Shown: piece after piece, positions 7,823 to 15,843 of the stretch
How the letters are laid out: each line of letters starts with the position of its first letter
Numbering within the stretch: position 1 is the first letter of the stretch
NCBI RefSeq assembly: GCF_003024385.1
Contig: NZ_PVZN01000002.1
Span: 496,001-560,000, forward strand
DNA from: Pseudomonas sp. BBP2017
GTDB taxonomy: Bacteria; Pseudomonadota; Gammaproteobacteria; Pseudomonadales; Pseudomonadaceae
Length of the DNA: 64,000 bases
Direction of reading: 5' to 3'
Made by a program: the position numbers and the translations under genes
The notes under the pieces: model-generated
Databases searched by the model: none
What the model was told of the DNA's origin: nothing
What the model saw: only the letters and a program-made list of their open reading frames with translations

Positions 7823-9190
7823 CTACGGGCAGGGGAGGATCAACGTTGCACGCATCCCGCCCTGGGGACGATTTTCAAGCGTTATCTGGCCCCCCAGACG
7901 GTCAGCAATGCGCTTTACGATCGCCAGCCCCAAACCTGCTCCCTGATCGTTTCCGCGGCTGTAGAAACGCTCCAGCAGTCGCTCCCGCTCAGACTCTTCG
8001 ATTCCCGGGCCTTCGTCCTCCACAGACAGCGCGTAGTGATCTGTATGTTTGCCAAGACGTACCGTGATCTGCCCTTGGCGCGGAGAAAAATTGGCCGCGT
8101 TGGTCACCAGATTGTTCAATGCAATGTTGACAACCGTCGGATCGACCCTGACCGGATAAACACCATCGTTGACATCGAACAGCAGATCCAGCCCTTTGCT
8201 CAGTACCCAGGGTGTCAATTGCGCCAGGCTGTCACGAACGATGGCTGCAAGATCAGTGGTCGATGGTGCAGGCATCGCGGATTGCGGTTCGATACGCGCC
8301 ATGGTCAGCAGTTGATTGACCAATCGGCCGGTACGATCGACACCCGCTATCAAATGCTCCAGTGATTCGCGTCGACTTTCTTCGGTTTGCGCTTCCATCA
8401 AGTTTTGAGCATGGACCTTCAGCACCGCAAGGGGCGTGCGCATTTCGTGTGCCGCATCAGCAATGAAGCGCCGCTCGCGGCCGAGCACTTCCTGAATGTG
8501 TGCGAGCATGCGGTTGAGTGCAGCCTGCATCGGCTCCAGTTCGCTCGGCAGCGGTGTCAGTTGCAACGGTTCCAGTGATCCGCTGTGGCGGGCGCGAAGG
8601 GTGGCGGCCATGTTCGCCAACGGCTTGAGCCCCCATCCAATGGCAAGCCAGATCATCGCTGCGAGGATCAAGCTGCCCAACACGTTGGGCCACAAGGTGT
8701 GGCGCACGATACGTTCGACCAGATCGGCCCGGACATCGTCGCGTTCGCCCACCCAGATGCGCATACCGTTTTGTTTGTCTTCCAGTACGAAAGCGCGCCA
8801 ATGGTGATTGTTCACATCCACTACATCGCTGAAGCCGGGTTGGTCAGGGGCTGCGGAAAGTGAGGGTGCGCTGGCAGTATGCACCAGGATCTCACCTTCG
8901 CGGTTCCACACCTGGAACGCGATTTTGCTTTCATAAGGGTGTCCGTCGAGCTTTGGTACCGCCTGGGCCAATGCTGCATTGAACGCTTTATAGAGCTCTG
9001 CATATTCCTTGCTGGCCAGTGGCATACGCATGACGCCCTGCAGCAACCGGGCGTTCTGCGCGAGCTGAGCGTCGTAGACTTCAGTGATTTCGTGATTGCT
9101 GTCGTGAAGGTTGAGCACGCTGATCACCGCGAATCCCAGGAACATCAAGCCAATGATCAGAGTGAGAGTCCGGCGCCGGATTGACGTCAT
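7823..9190 (-). CDS. Sensor histidine kinase, QseC/PmrB-like
   Basis: 455 residues. Membrane segments at about 9-27 and 166-186 frame a periplasmic sensor domain of about 140 residues. A HAMP-like linker and the H-box DAAHEMRTPL follow, with the phosphorylated histidine at 248; then N-box NNLVTNAANFS, DEGPGIEESER and GAGLGLAIVKR. It is a class I kinase of the QseC/PmrB/TctE type. Its start overlaps the response regulator stop (ATGA), so the two are one pair. It lies at the end of the hemolysin-family/acyl-ligase gene train and may sense its product or substrate; this last point is inference. Confidence 0.92.
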   Translation of the reverse strand: MTSIRRRTLTLIIGLMFLGFAVISVLNLHDSNHEITEVYDAQLAQNARLLQGVMRMPLASKEYAELYKAFNAALAQAVPKLDGHPYESKIAFQVWNREGEILVHTASAPSLSAAPDQPGFSDVVDVNNHHWRAFVLEDKQNGMRIWVGERDDVRADLVERIVRHTLWPNVLGSLILAAMIWLAIGWGLKPLANMAATLRARHSGSLEPLQLTPLPSELEPMQAALNRMLAHIQEVLGRERRFIADAAHEMRTPLAVLKVHAQNLMEAQTEESRRESLEHLIAGVDRTGRLVNQLLTMARIEPQSAMPAPSTTDLAAIVRDSLAQLTPWVLSKGLDLLFDVNDGVYPVRVDPTVVNIALNNLVTNAANFSPRQGQITVRLGKHTDHYALSVEDEGPGIEESERERLLERFYSRGNDQGAGLGLAIVKRIADRLGGQITLENRPQGGMRATLILPCP

Positions 9191-9849
9191 CGGCGCTCCT
9201 CCACCAGATACCCCACGCCGCGAACGGTACGGATCAGGTCGGTTGAGAACTTTTTGCGCAGGTGATGGATGTGCACCTCAAGCGTGTTGCTCTCAGCTTC
9301 CTCGTTCCAGCCATACAACAATTGCGTCAGATGATCGCGGGTCATCACGCGCCCGGGAGGTGACAACAGTTCATGCAGCAATTGGTATTCCTTGGGCGTC
9401 AATGCCACTGGCAGGCCCTGATAGCTGACTTGTTGCGTACCGGGGTTCAAGCTGATCCCGGCATGTTCGATCACCATCTGCGCGCGCCCGGCGCTACGTC
9501 GTAGCAAGGCGCGCAGGCGCGCTTTAAGTTCGGCCAGGTCGAACGGCTTGATCAAGTAATCATCGGCACCGGCATCCAGCCCGGCGATACGGTCTTCGGT
9601 GGCATCGCGAGCCGTGAGGATCAGCACCGGCAGCTTGGAGCCACTGGCGCGCAGACGCCGCAGCACTTCGAGCCCGTCCATGCGTGGCAACCCAAGGTCG
9701 AGCACGGCAAGGTCAAACGTCTCGCTGAGCATGGCGTGCAGGGCACTACTGCCGTCCTTGAGCCAGTCGACAGTGTAGCCCTCACGGCCTAATGCCTGAT
9801 GAATGCCCTCGCCGAGGGCGATGTCATCCTCGATCAGTAATAAACGCAC
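9187..9849 (-). CDS. OmpR-family response regulator, QseB/PmrA-like
   Basis: 220 residues from a GTG with AGGAG five bases upstream. The receiver domain has the acidic pair near residues 8-9, the phospho-acceptor D51, and K in LIKPF; the winged-helix domain ends TLEVHIHHLRKKF and RTVRGVGYLV. It is the partner of the kinase immediately downstream. An 11-bp gap separates it from the TPR gene upstream, consistent with one transcript. A perfect 18-bp palindrome lies upstream of the whole train at 14231-14248, but it is not a known PmrA/QseB site. Confidence 0.92.
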   Translation of the reverse strand: MRLLLIEDDIALGEGIHQALGREGYTVDWLKDGSSALHAMLSETFDLAVLDLGLPRMDGLEVLRRLRASGSKLPVLILTARDATEDRIAGLDAGADDYLIKPFDLAELKARLRALLRRSAGRAQMVIEHAGISLNPGTQQVSYQGLPVALTPKEYQLLHELLSPPGRVMTRDHLTQLLYGWNEEAESNTLEVHIHHLRKKFSTDLIRTVRGVGYLVEERR

Positions 9850-9860
9850 GCAGGCTCCTG

Positions 9861-10505
9861 TCAGTCGAGTTTTTTGTTGACGTCCGCCAGCAGTGCGGAA
9901 ATCTCTTTGCGCCGCCCGGCATCAGCGCTTTCGCGGCCTTGGCGTGGAGCCGCTTGCAGTGCCTTTTGCAGCGCGGCTCTGGCTTGATCGTAGCGCTTTT
10001 GACGGTACAGGTGGTCACCCCAGAAATATAGGCTATCGATGCCGTCAGGATTGAGCTGCAATGCTTTCTGCAGCAGTTGCTCGGCCTTGTCGGCATCGCC
10101 GAAACCGATCGGCCAGCCGGGTACTCTGTCATAGAGTGCAGCAAGGCTGGTATAGGCTGAGCCTTGCAAGGCAGTGGGGTCGAGGGTCAGGGCTTTTTCC
10201 AGATCGCCCTTGGCATCCTTGACCTTGCCAAGGGCGCCAAGCCCACCCTGGGCACCGGCCCAGCTGCTGGTGACAATCCCCGACCAGATCCAGGCCTCGG
10301 CCAGCGCCGGACGATCATGGGTGAACGAAGATGCTTTTGTCGCCAACTGTTCGAAAGCCGCCACGCGCTGCGGTTCCGGTAATTCGTACTGGATGTGTGC
10401 CCAGCTTTGCTGGATGTCATTGAGACGTTGCTGATCTGCGTTGTCGAGCGCCCAGACGCTTTGGCTCAACACGCCGAGCAGTAAACAGGCGATAAAGTTC
10501 TTCAT
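9861..10505 (-). CDS. Secreted TPR-repeat protein
   Basis: 214 residues with an N-terminal signal peptide (MKNFIACLLLGVLSQSVWA, cleavage after A19-A20). The body is helical with TPR-like repeats: DAKGDLEKALTLDPTALQG, KAEQLLQKALQLNPDG and QARAALQKALQAAP. Probably periplasmic, acting as a scaffold or binding protein. Its ATG overlaps the SDR stop by four bases, tying it to the biosynthesis-like genes upstream and the two-component genes downstream. Confidence 0.82.
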   Translation of the reverse strand: MKNFIACLLLGVLSQSVWALDNADQQRLNDIQQSWAHIQYELPEPQRVAAFEQLATKASSFTHDRPALAEAWIWSGIVTSSWAGAQGGLGALGKVKDAKGDLEKALTLDPTALQGSAYTSLAALYDRVPGWPIGFGDADKAEQLLQKALQLNPDGIDSLYFWGDHLYRQKRYDQARAALQKALQAAPRQGRESADAGRRKEISALLADVNKKLD

Positions 10506-11311
10506 GGTTTGAGATGCTCGTTGTCGGTTTTGGTGCTCAGGCGACGGATCAGCGGCAATTGCTTGCGCAGGCTGCGATCCACCAGATTGGGGAGCAAGCT
10601 GTTCAGACGCACGAAAAAGCGCTCCGGCCAGCCCAGATAGAGCGTGCTAAGGTCACCGGCAATGGCGTGGGTCACCGCCGCTGCCACCGCCTGGGGATCA
10701 TCGACGCTGGCCTTGAGTGCATCGTTGAGCGCCTGGGCGGCCGGGCTGTTCATTGAGGTACGGGTGGCGCGGGGAGCAACGTAAAGGACGCCGACCCGGG
10801 TGTCGGCAAGTTCGCGGCGCAGGGCCTCGGAAAAGCCGCGAAGCGCAAACTTGCTGGCGCAGTAGCTGGCGTATCCAGGGTAACCGATCGAACCATAGGT
10901 TGATCCGACGTTGACCACCATGGCGCTATCGGCCTGTTTAAGCAATGGCAGCAACAGTTTGGTCAGGCAGATCGGGGCGCTGACGTTCACACTCAGCATT
11001 GCGTCGATGTCATGGTCATCCAGTTGGTCAAGCATGGCGAAGTGGTTGACCCCGGCAGCATTGATCAGCAGGTTGATACCGCCAATGGCTTGGGCGGCGG
11101 CCAGTACCTTGCGCCGATCAGTGGGGTCGGTCAGGTCGGCGGCCACCCAGCACAGGTGCTGTGGATAGCGCTCAAGCAACGGCATCAGGGCGTTTTGATG
11201 CCGCGACACCGCCAGCACCCGGGCACCGGCGGCGCACAGGCTGCCGGCGATGGCCTGACCGATGCCGCCACTGGCACCGGTCAATACCACGCGGGCATCA
11301 TGCAGCTGCAT
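10502..11311 (-). CDS. Short-chain dehydrogenase/reductase (SDR)
   Basis: 269 residues from the ATG at 11311, which has GGAGG six bases upstream; the longer frame start lies inside the upstream gene. Rossmann motif VVLTGASGGIGQAIA at the N-terminus, NAAGVNH (NAG-type motif), and the catalytic S...YASYCASK with tyrosine and lysine (Y-x3-K). The C-terminal part has a hydrophobic stretch near LYLGWPERFFVRLNSLLPN, as in membrane-associated SDRs acting on lipid-like substrates. It overlaps the diiron-protein gene by 14 bases, so it is probably the reductase of this operon. Confidence 0.9.
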   Translation of the reverse strand: MQLHDARVVLTGASGGIGQAIAGSLCAAGARVLAVSRHQNALMPLLERYPQHLCWVAADLTDPTDRRKVLAAAQAIGGINLLINAAGVNHFAMLDQLDDHDIDAMLSVNVSAPICLTKLLLPLLKQADSAMVVNVGSTYGSIGYPGYASYCASKFALRGFSEALRRELADTRVGVLYVAPRATRTSMNSPAAQALNDALKASVDDPQAVAAAVTHAIAGDLSTLYLGWPERFFVRLNSLLPNLVDRSLRKQLPLIRRLSTKTDNEHLKP

Positions 11312-11972
11312 GCTGAACCTCCGCGTCTTGAGGCAAGCCTCGAAACATATCGGTGTAGAGCCGGTACACCACTTTCGAGGCATGGATAACCGCAGCCTGG
11401 TCTGCTGGGTCCTGCAGCTGGTTCATCAGCTTGCGGTAGGTCTGCATATGCTCGATGTCCAGTGAACCGTGCGAACTTAAATAGCTGAAGGCGCTTTCCG
11501 GCAGCGCCAGGCGCTGGCGGATACTACCGGCCGCGTGCGTGGCCAAGGCAATGCTGGTGCCTTCGAGCACGTTGACCATGCCGAACAGCCCTACCGGGTT
11601 GCCTCGGGCAATCAGGTCGTACAAAAAGCTCACCATCAACTCAATGGGCAATGAGGGCTGGCCGTCGCGCACCGCATCGTGATTACCGCCGCAAGCGGCT
11701 ATATCGTTTAGCACCCATTGTTCGTGGCCATACTCTTCGTCGATGTACTCACACACTGCTTTTCTCAGCCATTCGAGGCGGCTGGGCAAACGCGCGCCGC
11801 AGGCCATCATCAGGGGCACTGTGTGACGAACGTGGTAATAGGCTTGTGCAAGAAATGCCCGGTAGCTTTCAAGGCTGACCTTGCCTGCCAGCGCATCGAC
11901 AATGATCGGCACATTGAACAGTTCCTGGCGTTGCTGCTGCGTGGCGTCTTGAAGGGTATCGAAAAAACTCAT
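11298..11972 (-). CDS. Haem-oxygenase-like diiron protein (TenA/PqqC/HDO superfamily)
   Basis: 224 residues from the ATG at 11972, which overlaps the ligase stop (ATGA). All-helical, with metal-ligand candidates at the positions expected for haem-oxygenase-like diiron oxidases: E80 and H83 (EEYGHEQW), E137 (VLEGTS), H168 and D172 with H175 (SSHGSLDIEHM). The E-x2-H, single E and H-x3-D-x2-H pattern is that of the HDO group, which includes UndA and similar oxygen-activating enzymes, rather than of TenA thiaminases. With the acyl ligase and SDR beside it, an oxidation of an acyl substrate is likely; the substrate is unknown. Confidence 0.8.
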   Translation of the reverse strand: MSFFDTLQDATQQQRQELFNVPIIVDALAGKVSLESYRAFLAQAYYHVRHTVPLMMACGARLPSRLEWLRKAVCEYIDEEYGHEQWVLNDIAACGGNHDAVRDGQPSLPIELMVSFLYDLIARGNPVGLFGMVNVLEGTSIALATHAAGSIRQRLALPESAFSYLSSHGSLDIEHMQTYRKLMNQLQDPADQAAVIHASKVVYRLYTDMFRGLPQDAEVQHAAA

Positions 11973-13450
11973 GTTGCAGGCTCCTCGGATACGCTGGATC
12001 CGGTCAGTTGTGCGTGATACATCGCAACAATGGCGTCGCGGCGGGGGCGGCCATTGGCAGTGAGCAGGCCATTGGCTGCGGTAAAGGGGTGGGGCAGGCG
12101 TGTCCAGTGATGTACGCGGGCATAGTCGGGCAATGCGTCGTTGGCTTGTGCCACGGCATCGGCCAGTTCGGCGTCGGAGCAGTCCGAGCGATAGGGCCAC
12201 AGCAGCGCGTGGTTGTGTGGCAGCGATTCGCCGTACACGAAGGCCTGGGCGATGTGGCGCCGTTGGGTGAGCTCAGCCTCCACCCACTCAGGATTGACGT
12301 TGCGCCCGAAACTGGTGACAAACTGATGTTTCTTGCGGCCTTTGAGGAAGAGGAAGCCTTCCGGGTCGAGCTCTCCGAGGTCGCCGCTGGGCCACCACGG
12401 GTCGGTAAAGGCGGCCTCACCCAGATAGCCGAGCAGGGCCGAACCCTTGATCAGCACTTCGCCATCCTCGGCCAACCTTACCTGGACGTGGGGCAGGGGC
12501 TTGCCTACGCTGCCCAGGCGTTGTGCGCCAGGCCGATTGAGGCACACCACCGAGGCGCATTCGGACAAACCGTAACCTTCGTAGACTGGCAGACCGACGC
12601 GCTGGGCGCGATGCAGCAAGTCCTCCGATACACGCGCGCCACCTACGGCAGCAAAACGCAACGATTGGGGGGCGAAGGCGTGCTGTTCGGCAGCGCCGAC
12701 CAATACCTGCAGCAACTGTGGTACCAGGATCAGGCTCTGTGGGGCGCGACTGGCAAGGCACTGGAGCAGACGCTGCGTATTGACACCGCTGGCCCCATCA
12801 ATACCGAGGGTTTTCTGGCTTGGCACGCTCAGTGCGGCGCCAGCATACAGTGCCGCGTAGCATCCGAGGTTCTCCAGCAGGATCGCCAACGGCAACAGCG
12901 CCAGGTGATGCACAGGGGCGACGGGCTTGCTGGCTTGATCCAGCTCCTGTGCCACGCGCAAAAGGCTCTCGGCGCCAAGGCACACGCCCTTGGGCGTGCC
13001 GGTCGTCCCGGAAGTGAAGGTCAGTTTCGCCGTGCCGACCGGCATCCGGCTGGGTCCGGTGAATGTGCGACACCAGAACTCGCCACTTTTTTCATAGCCA
13101 ATGGCAAGCAGCTCAGCATCGAGCTGCGGTTGCGCAATGACCCTTTGCGCCTGGCTTTGCTCCAGGCAGTGAGCACGTTGTGCCGGGCTGAAGAAAGGGG
13201 GCAGGGTGACGCACACCAGGCCTTCGAATAGCGCGGCAAGATCCCAGAGGATTGCTTCGGCGCTGTTTTCCAGCGCAAGGGCGATGACCTGCACGTGCTC
13301 ATCATGCAGGCGTTGCTGGCGCTTGAGTACTTCGCTGTACAACATTGCGTAATCGAGTTTTACCTGGTCATCCCAGAGCGCGATCGTGTGTGGATTGCGC
13401 TCACCATGACGACGCAGGGTCCGCTGGAATTCGTGTAGCTCAGGCGACAT
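11969..13450 (-). CDS. AMP-binding acyl-CoA/acyl-acid ligase
   Basis: 493 residues from the ATG at 13450. ANL superfamily motifs are complete: LTFTSGTTGTPKGVC (P-loop), YEGYGLSEC, and the hinge GDLGELDPEGFLFLKGR followed by GRNVNPEWVEAEL. The catalytic lysine region near the C-terminus (NGLLTANGRPRR) is present; residue Asn-Gly-Leu-Leu-Thr is the usual x-L-T-x-x-x-K zone, but the expected lysine is arginine here. It likely activates a fatty or aryl acid as acyl-AMP. Its start overlaps the hemolysin-family gene by 11 bases and it is followed by the diiron protein with ATGA coupling. Confidence 0.9.
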   Translation of the reverse strand: MSPELHEFQRTLRRHGERNPHTIALWDDQVKLDYAMLYSEVLKRQQRLHDEHVQVIALALENSAEAILWDLAALFEGLVCVTLPPFFSPAQRAHCLEQSQAQRVIAQPQLDAELLAIGYEKSGEFWCRTFTGPSRMPVGTAKLTFTSGTTGTPKGVCLGAESLLRVAQELDQASKPVAPVHHLALLPLAILLENLGCYAALYAGAALSVPSQKTLGIDGASGVNTQRLLQCLASRAPQSLILVPQLLQVLVGAAEQHAFAPQSLRFAAVGGARVSEDLLHRAQRVGLPVYEGYGLSECASVVCLNRPGAQRLGSVGKPLPHVQVRLAEDGEVLIKGSALLGYLGEAAFTDPWWPSGDLGELDPEGFLFLKGRKKHQFVTSFGRNVNPEWVEAELTQRRHIAQAFVYGESLPHNHALLWPYRSDCSDAELADAVAQANDALPDYARVHHWTRLPHPFTAANGLLTANGRPRRDAIVAMYHAQLTGSSVSEEPAT

Positions 13451-14117
13451 GGCTGGCGCCCTCCAGGGAAAACGGCAGGCCCAGCCGGGTGAACAGGCCG
13501 ACGTTGCGCAAGTGAATGAAGCCCGCACGAATGTTGCCAACGTGCACCCAGGGTTTGCTCTGGTAGTAACTACCCCAGCTGTCACGTTCGTCACCCAGCC
13601 GGGCTGGATCGGCTTCGCACAGTGTTACCGGCTTGAGTCCGAGCCGGTGAAAGCTGTTGACCAACCCGACATTGCCGGTGAACGCCACCCATTCCAGGCC
13701 GCCCATGGCCAGCAGATAGGTGATGGCAATGATGCTCAGCCGCGCACTGCCTGTGTCACTGGCGGCGAGATTGCCGACCTCGACGATGTTGGCGCGATTC
13801 ACCTGGCATTGAGCCGTGGCGCTGATCAACGGATCGATGGGCTCGTCCAGATAACGTTCCAGAAACAGCGTTTCGTCATGCGCCAGGCGCACCCCGGCGA
13901 CCGCACAGAGTTCGCCGCCGGCGTTGGACATGCCAAACAACTGCGGCATGAAATGACGGATCTCGGCGCCATGGGCCTTGCGAAAGCGTTGCGCGATGAA
14001 CGCTTCGAAAATCGATCGCTGGGCGTCACCTGGTGTGGCGCTTGCCAGTGTCATCTGAGACATTTCACTCTGGCCAAAGCGCAGGGGCAGGGGGATGTTC
14101 CAGTCGAAGTTGGGCAT
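13440..14117 (-). CDS. Thermostable hemolysin-family protein (GNAT-like fold)
   Basis: 225 residues. It matches the family named after Vibrio delta-VPH/thermostable hemolysin: FIAQRFRKAHGAEIRHFMPQLFG, ETLFLERYLDEPID, VEVGNLAASDTGSARL and GLEWVAFTGNVGLVNSFHRLGL. The family belongs to the acetyltransferase-like fold clan, so an acyl-transfer role is more plausible than direct haemolysis. ATG with GGGAGG ten bases upstream. First gene of a train that continues with acyl ligase, diiron protein, SDR, TPR protein and a two-component system. The function of the family is not established. Confidence 0.82.
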   Translation of the reverse strand: MPNFDWNIPLPLRFGQSEMSQMTLASATPGDAQRSIFEAFIAQRFRKAHGAEIRHFMPQLFGMSNAGGELCAVAGVRLAHDETLFLERYLDEPIDPLISATAQCQVNRANIVEVGNLAASDTGSARLSIIAITYLLAMGGLEWVAFTGNVGLVNSFHRLGLKPVTLCEADPARLGDERDSWGSYYQSKPWVHVGNIRAGFIHLRNVGLFTRLGLPFSLEGASHVA

Positions 14118-14230
14118 GGGCAGATCGCCTCCCTGTATAAAGTGAGGAGGAGTATCCGGGGTATTTCTTAACGCAGTCTGAAGGTGGAGCGCACGGCGAG
14201 GTTGCTGCCTGACTCTGATAGCCTTAATAG

Positions 14231-14248
14231 AAATTTTACGTAAAATTT
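14231..14248. promoter_or_regulatory. Perfect 18-bp AT-rich palindrome, candidate operator
   Basis: AAATTTTACGTAAAATTT reads the same on both strands. It lies in the 190-bp divergent region, 113 bp upstream of the hemolysin-family gene and 59 bp upstream of trkH. The region has no T-run or GC stem that would make it a terminator. The binding protein is unknown. Confidence 0.5.
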
Positions 14249-14307
14249 ATGTGCATCAGGAGGCGAACCCCTGATACTGCGCAGCGCTTATTTCACAGGC
14301 TACGGTT

Positions 14308-15762
14308 ATGTCTCTCGCAGCAATGCGCCTTATCGGCTTCATACTGGGCATTTTTCTGATCACGCTGGCTGTGAGCATGGCTATTCCCATGATCACGCTG
14401 GTGGTCTACGAGCGTAGCGATGATCTTTCCGCATTTCTCTGGTCGAGCTTGATTACTTTCGTGAGCGGGCTGCTGCTGATCGCGCGAGGGCGCCCGCAAG
14501 CGGCTCAACTTCGTCCAAGGGATATGTACCTGCTGACGACGTGCAGTTGGGTGGCGGTGTGTTCCTTCGCCGCATTGCCGATGGTGCTGATCAGCCATAT
14601 CAGTTATACCGATGCCTTCTTTGAAACGATGTCCGGCATTACCACCACCGGTTCAACCGTCTTGACCGGTCTGGATGCAGCATCTCCGGGGTTGTTGATC
14701 TGGCGCTCTATGCTTCACTGGTTGGGCGGCATTGGATTTATCGGTATGGCGGTGGCCATCCTCCCGCTGTTACGAGTGGGCGGGATGAAACTGTTCCAGA
14801 CAGAGTCCTCAGACTGGTCGGAGAAAGTAACGCCGCGTTCCCATGTGGCAGCCAAGTACATACTGTTTTTCTATTTGGGACTTACCGCGATCGGAACCCT
14901 GGCACTGTGGGTCGCCGGGATGACGCCGTTTGAAGCCGTCAACCACGCAATGTCGTTGATTTCCACGGGCGGATTCTCAACCTCTGACGCCTCACTCGGG
15001 CACTGGACTCAGCCGGCCATTCATTGGGTGGCCGTGGCCGTCATGATTATGGGTAGCCTGCCTTTTACCTTGTACGTTGCAACAGTGCGTGGCCACCGGC
15101 GTGCGCTACTGAGCGATCACCAGGTACGTGGATTTATCGGGTTTCTGGTGGTCACCTGGTTCGCTGTAGGGACCTGGCTATCGCTTAACAGCGATTACAG
15201 TTGGTGGGATGCTTTTCGGATCGTGGCGGTCAACGTGACGTCTGTGGTTACGACCACCGGGATTGCCGTAGGTGACTACACACTATGGGGCAGTTTTGCC
15301 GCGTTGTTGTTTTTCTATCTGACCTTTGTCGGGGGATGCTCTGGTTCGACGGCAGGGGGGCTTAAAATTTTTCGCTTCCAGGTCGCCATCGCTTTGCTTG
15401 TGAGTAGTCTGAAGCAGTTGATTCATCCCCGCGCGGTGATCCAGAAAAAGTACAACGGGCACCCTATTGACGAGGAGATTGTGCGCTCAATGCTGACCTT
15501 CTCGTTTTTCTTCAGCATCACCATCGCGGCGATAGCCTTGGGGTTGGCGTTGATCGGCCTGGATTGGACGACGGCGTTGAGCGGAGCCGCCACTGCGGTA
15601 TGTAACGTTGGTCCGGGGTTGGGCTCAATCATTGGACCTGCCGGTAACTTTTCAACTTTACCTGATGCTGCAAAATGGCTACTGACCGTTGGCATGCTAC
15701 TCGGACGATTGGAAATCCTGACCGTGCTGGTGCTTGTTACGCCGGTTTTCTGGAGGTACTAG
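14308..15762 (+). CDS. trkH: Trk-type potassium uptake protein TrkH
   Basis: 484 residues with about ten hydrophobic segments and the four pore-loop repeats of the TrkH/KtrB family: MSGITTTGSTVL, MSLISTGGFSTSD, VTSVVTTTGIAVGD and AVCNVGPGLG. FVGGCSGSTAGGLKIFRFQV is the characteristic conserved stretch. It forms the K+ translocating subunit in the inner membrane and needs a TrkA-type regulatory subunit encoded elsewhere. It stands alone, divergent from the hemolysin-family gene. Confidence 0.93.
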   Translation: MSLAAMRLIGFILGIFLITLAVSMAIPMITLVVYERSDDLSAFLWSSLITFVSGLLLIARGRPQAAQLRPRDMYLLTTCSWVAVCSFAALPMVLISHISYTDAFFETMSGITTTGSTVLTGLDAASPGLLIWRSMLHWLGGIGFIGMAVAILPLLRVGGMKLFQTESSDWSEKVTPRSHVAAKYILFFYLGLTAIGTLALWVAGMTPFEAVNHAMSLISTGGFSTSDASLGHWTQPAIHWVAVAVMIMGSLPFTLYVATVRGHRRALLSDHQVRGFIGFLVVTWFAVGTWLSLNSDYSWWDAFRIVAVNVTSVVTTTGIAVGDYTLWGSFAALLFFYLTFVGGCSGSTAGGLKIFRFQVAIALLVSSLKQLIHPRAVIQKKYNGHPIDEEIVRSMLTFSFFFSITIAAIALGLALIGLDWTTALSGAATAVCNVGPGLGSIIGPAGNFSTLPDAAKWLLTVGMLLGRLEILTVLVLVTPVFWRY

Positions 15763-15843
15763 TTCAGTCGAACATCGACAAGCGTCCGGCTTGGCGGAGC
15801 GCTTTGCCAGGCACGCCAGCACAGGCCGTTCATTAAGGACTAG

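Noticed and set aside
12008..13231. 407-codon plus-strand frame
   Set aside because: Antisense to the clear acyl-AMP ligase gene; a GC-rich codon shadow.
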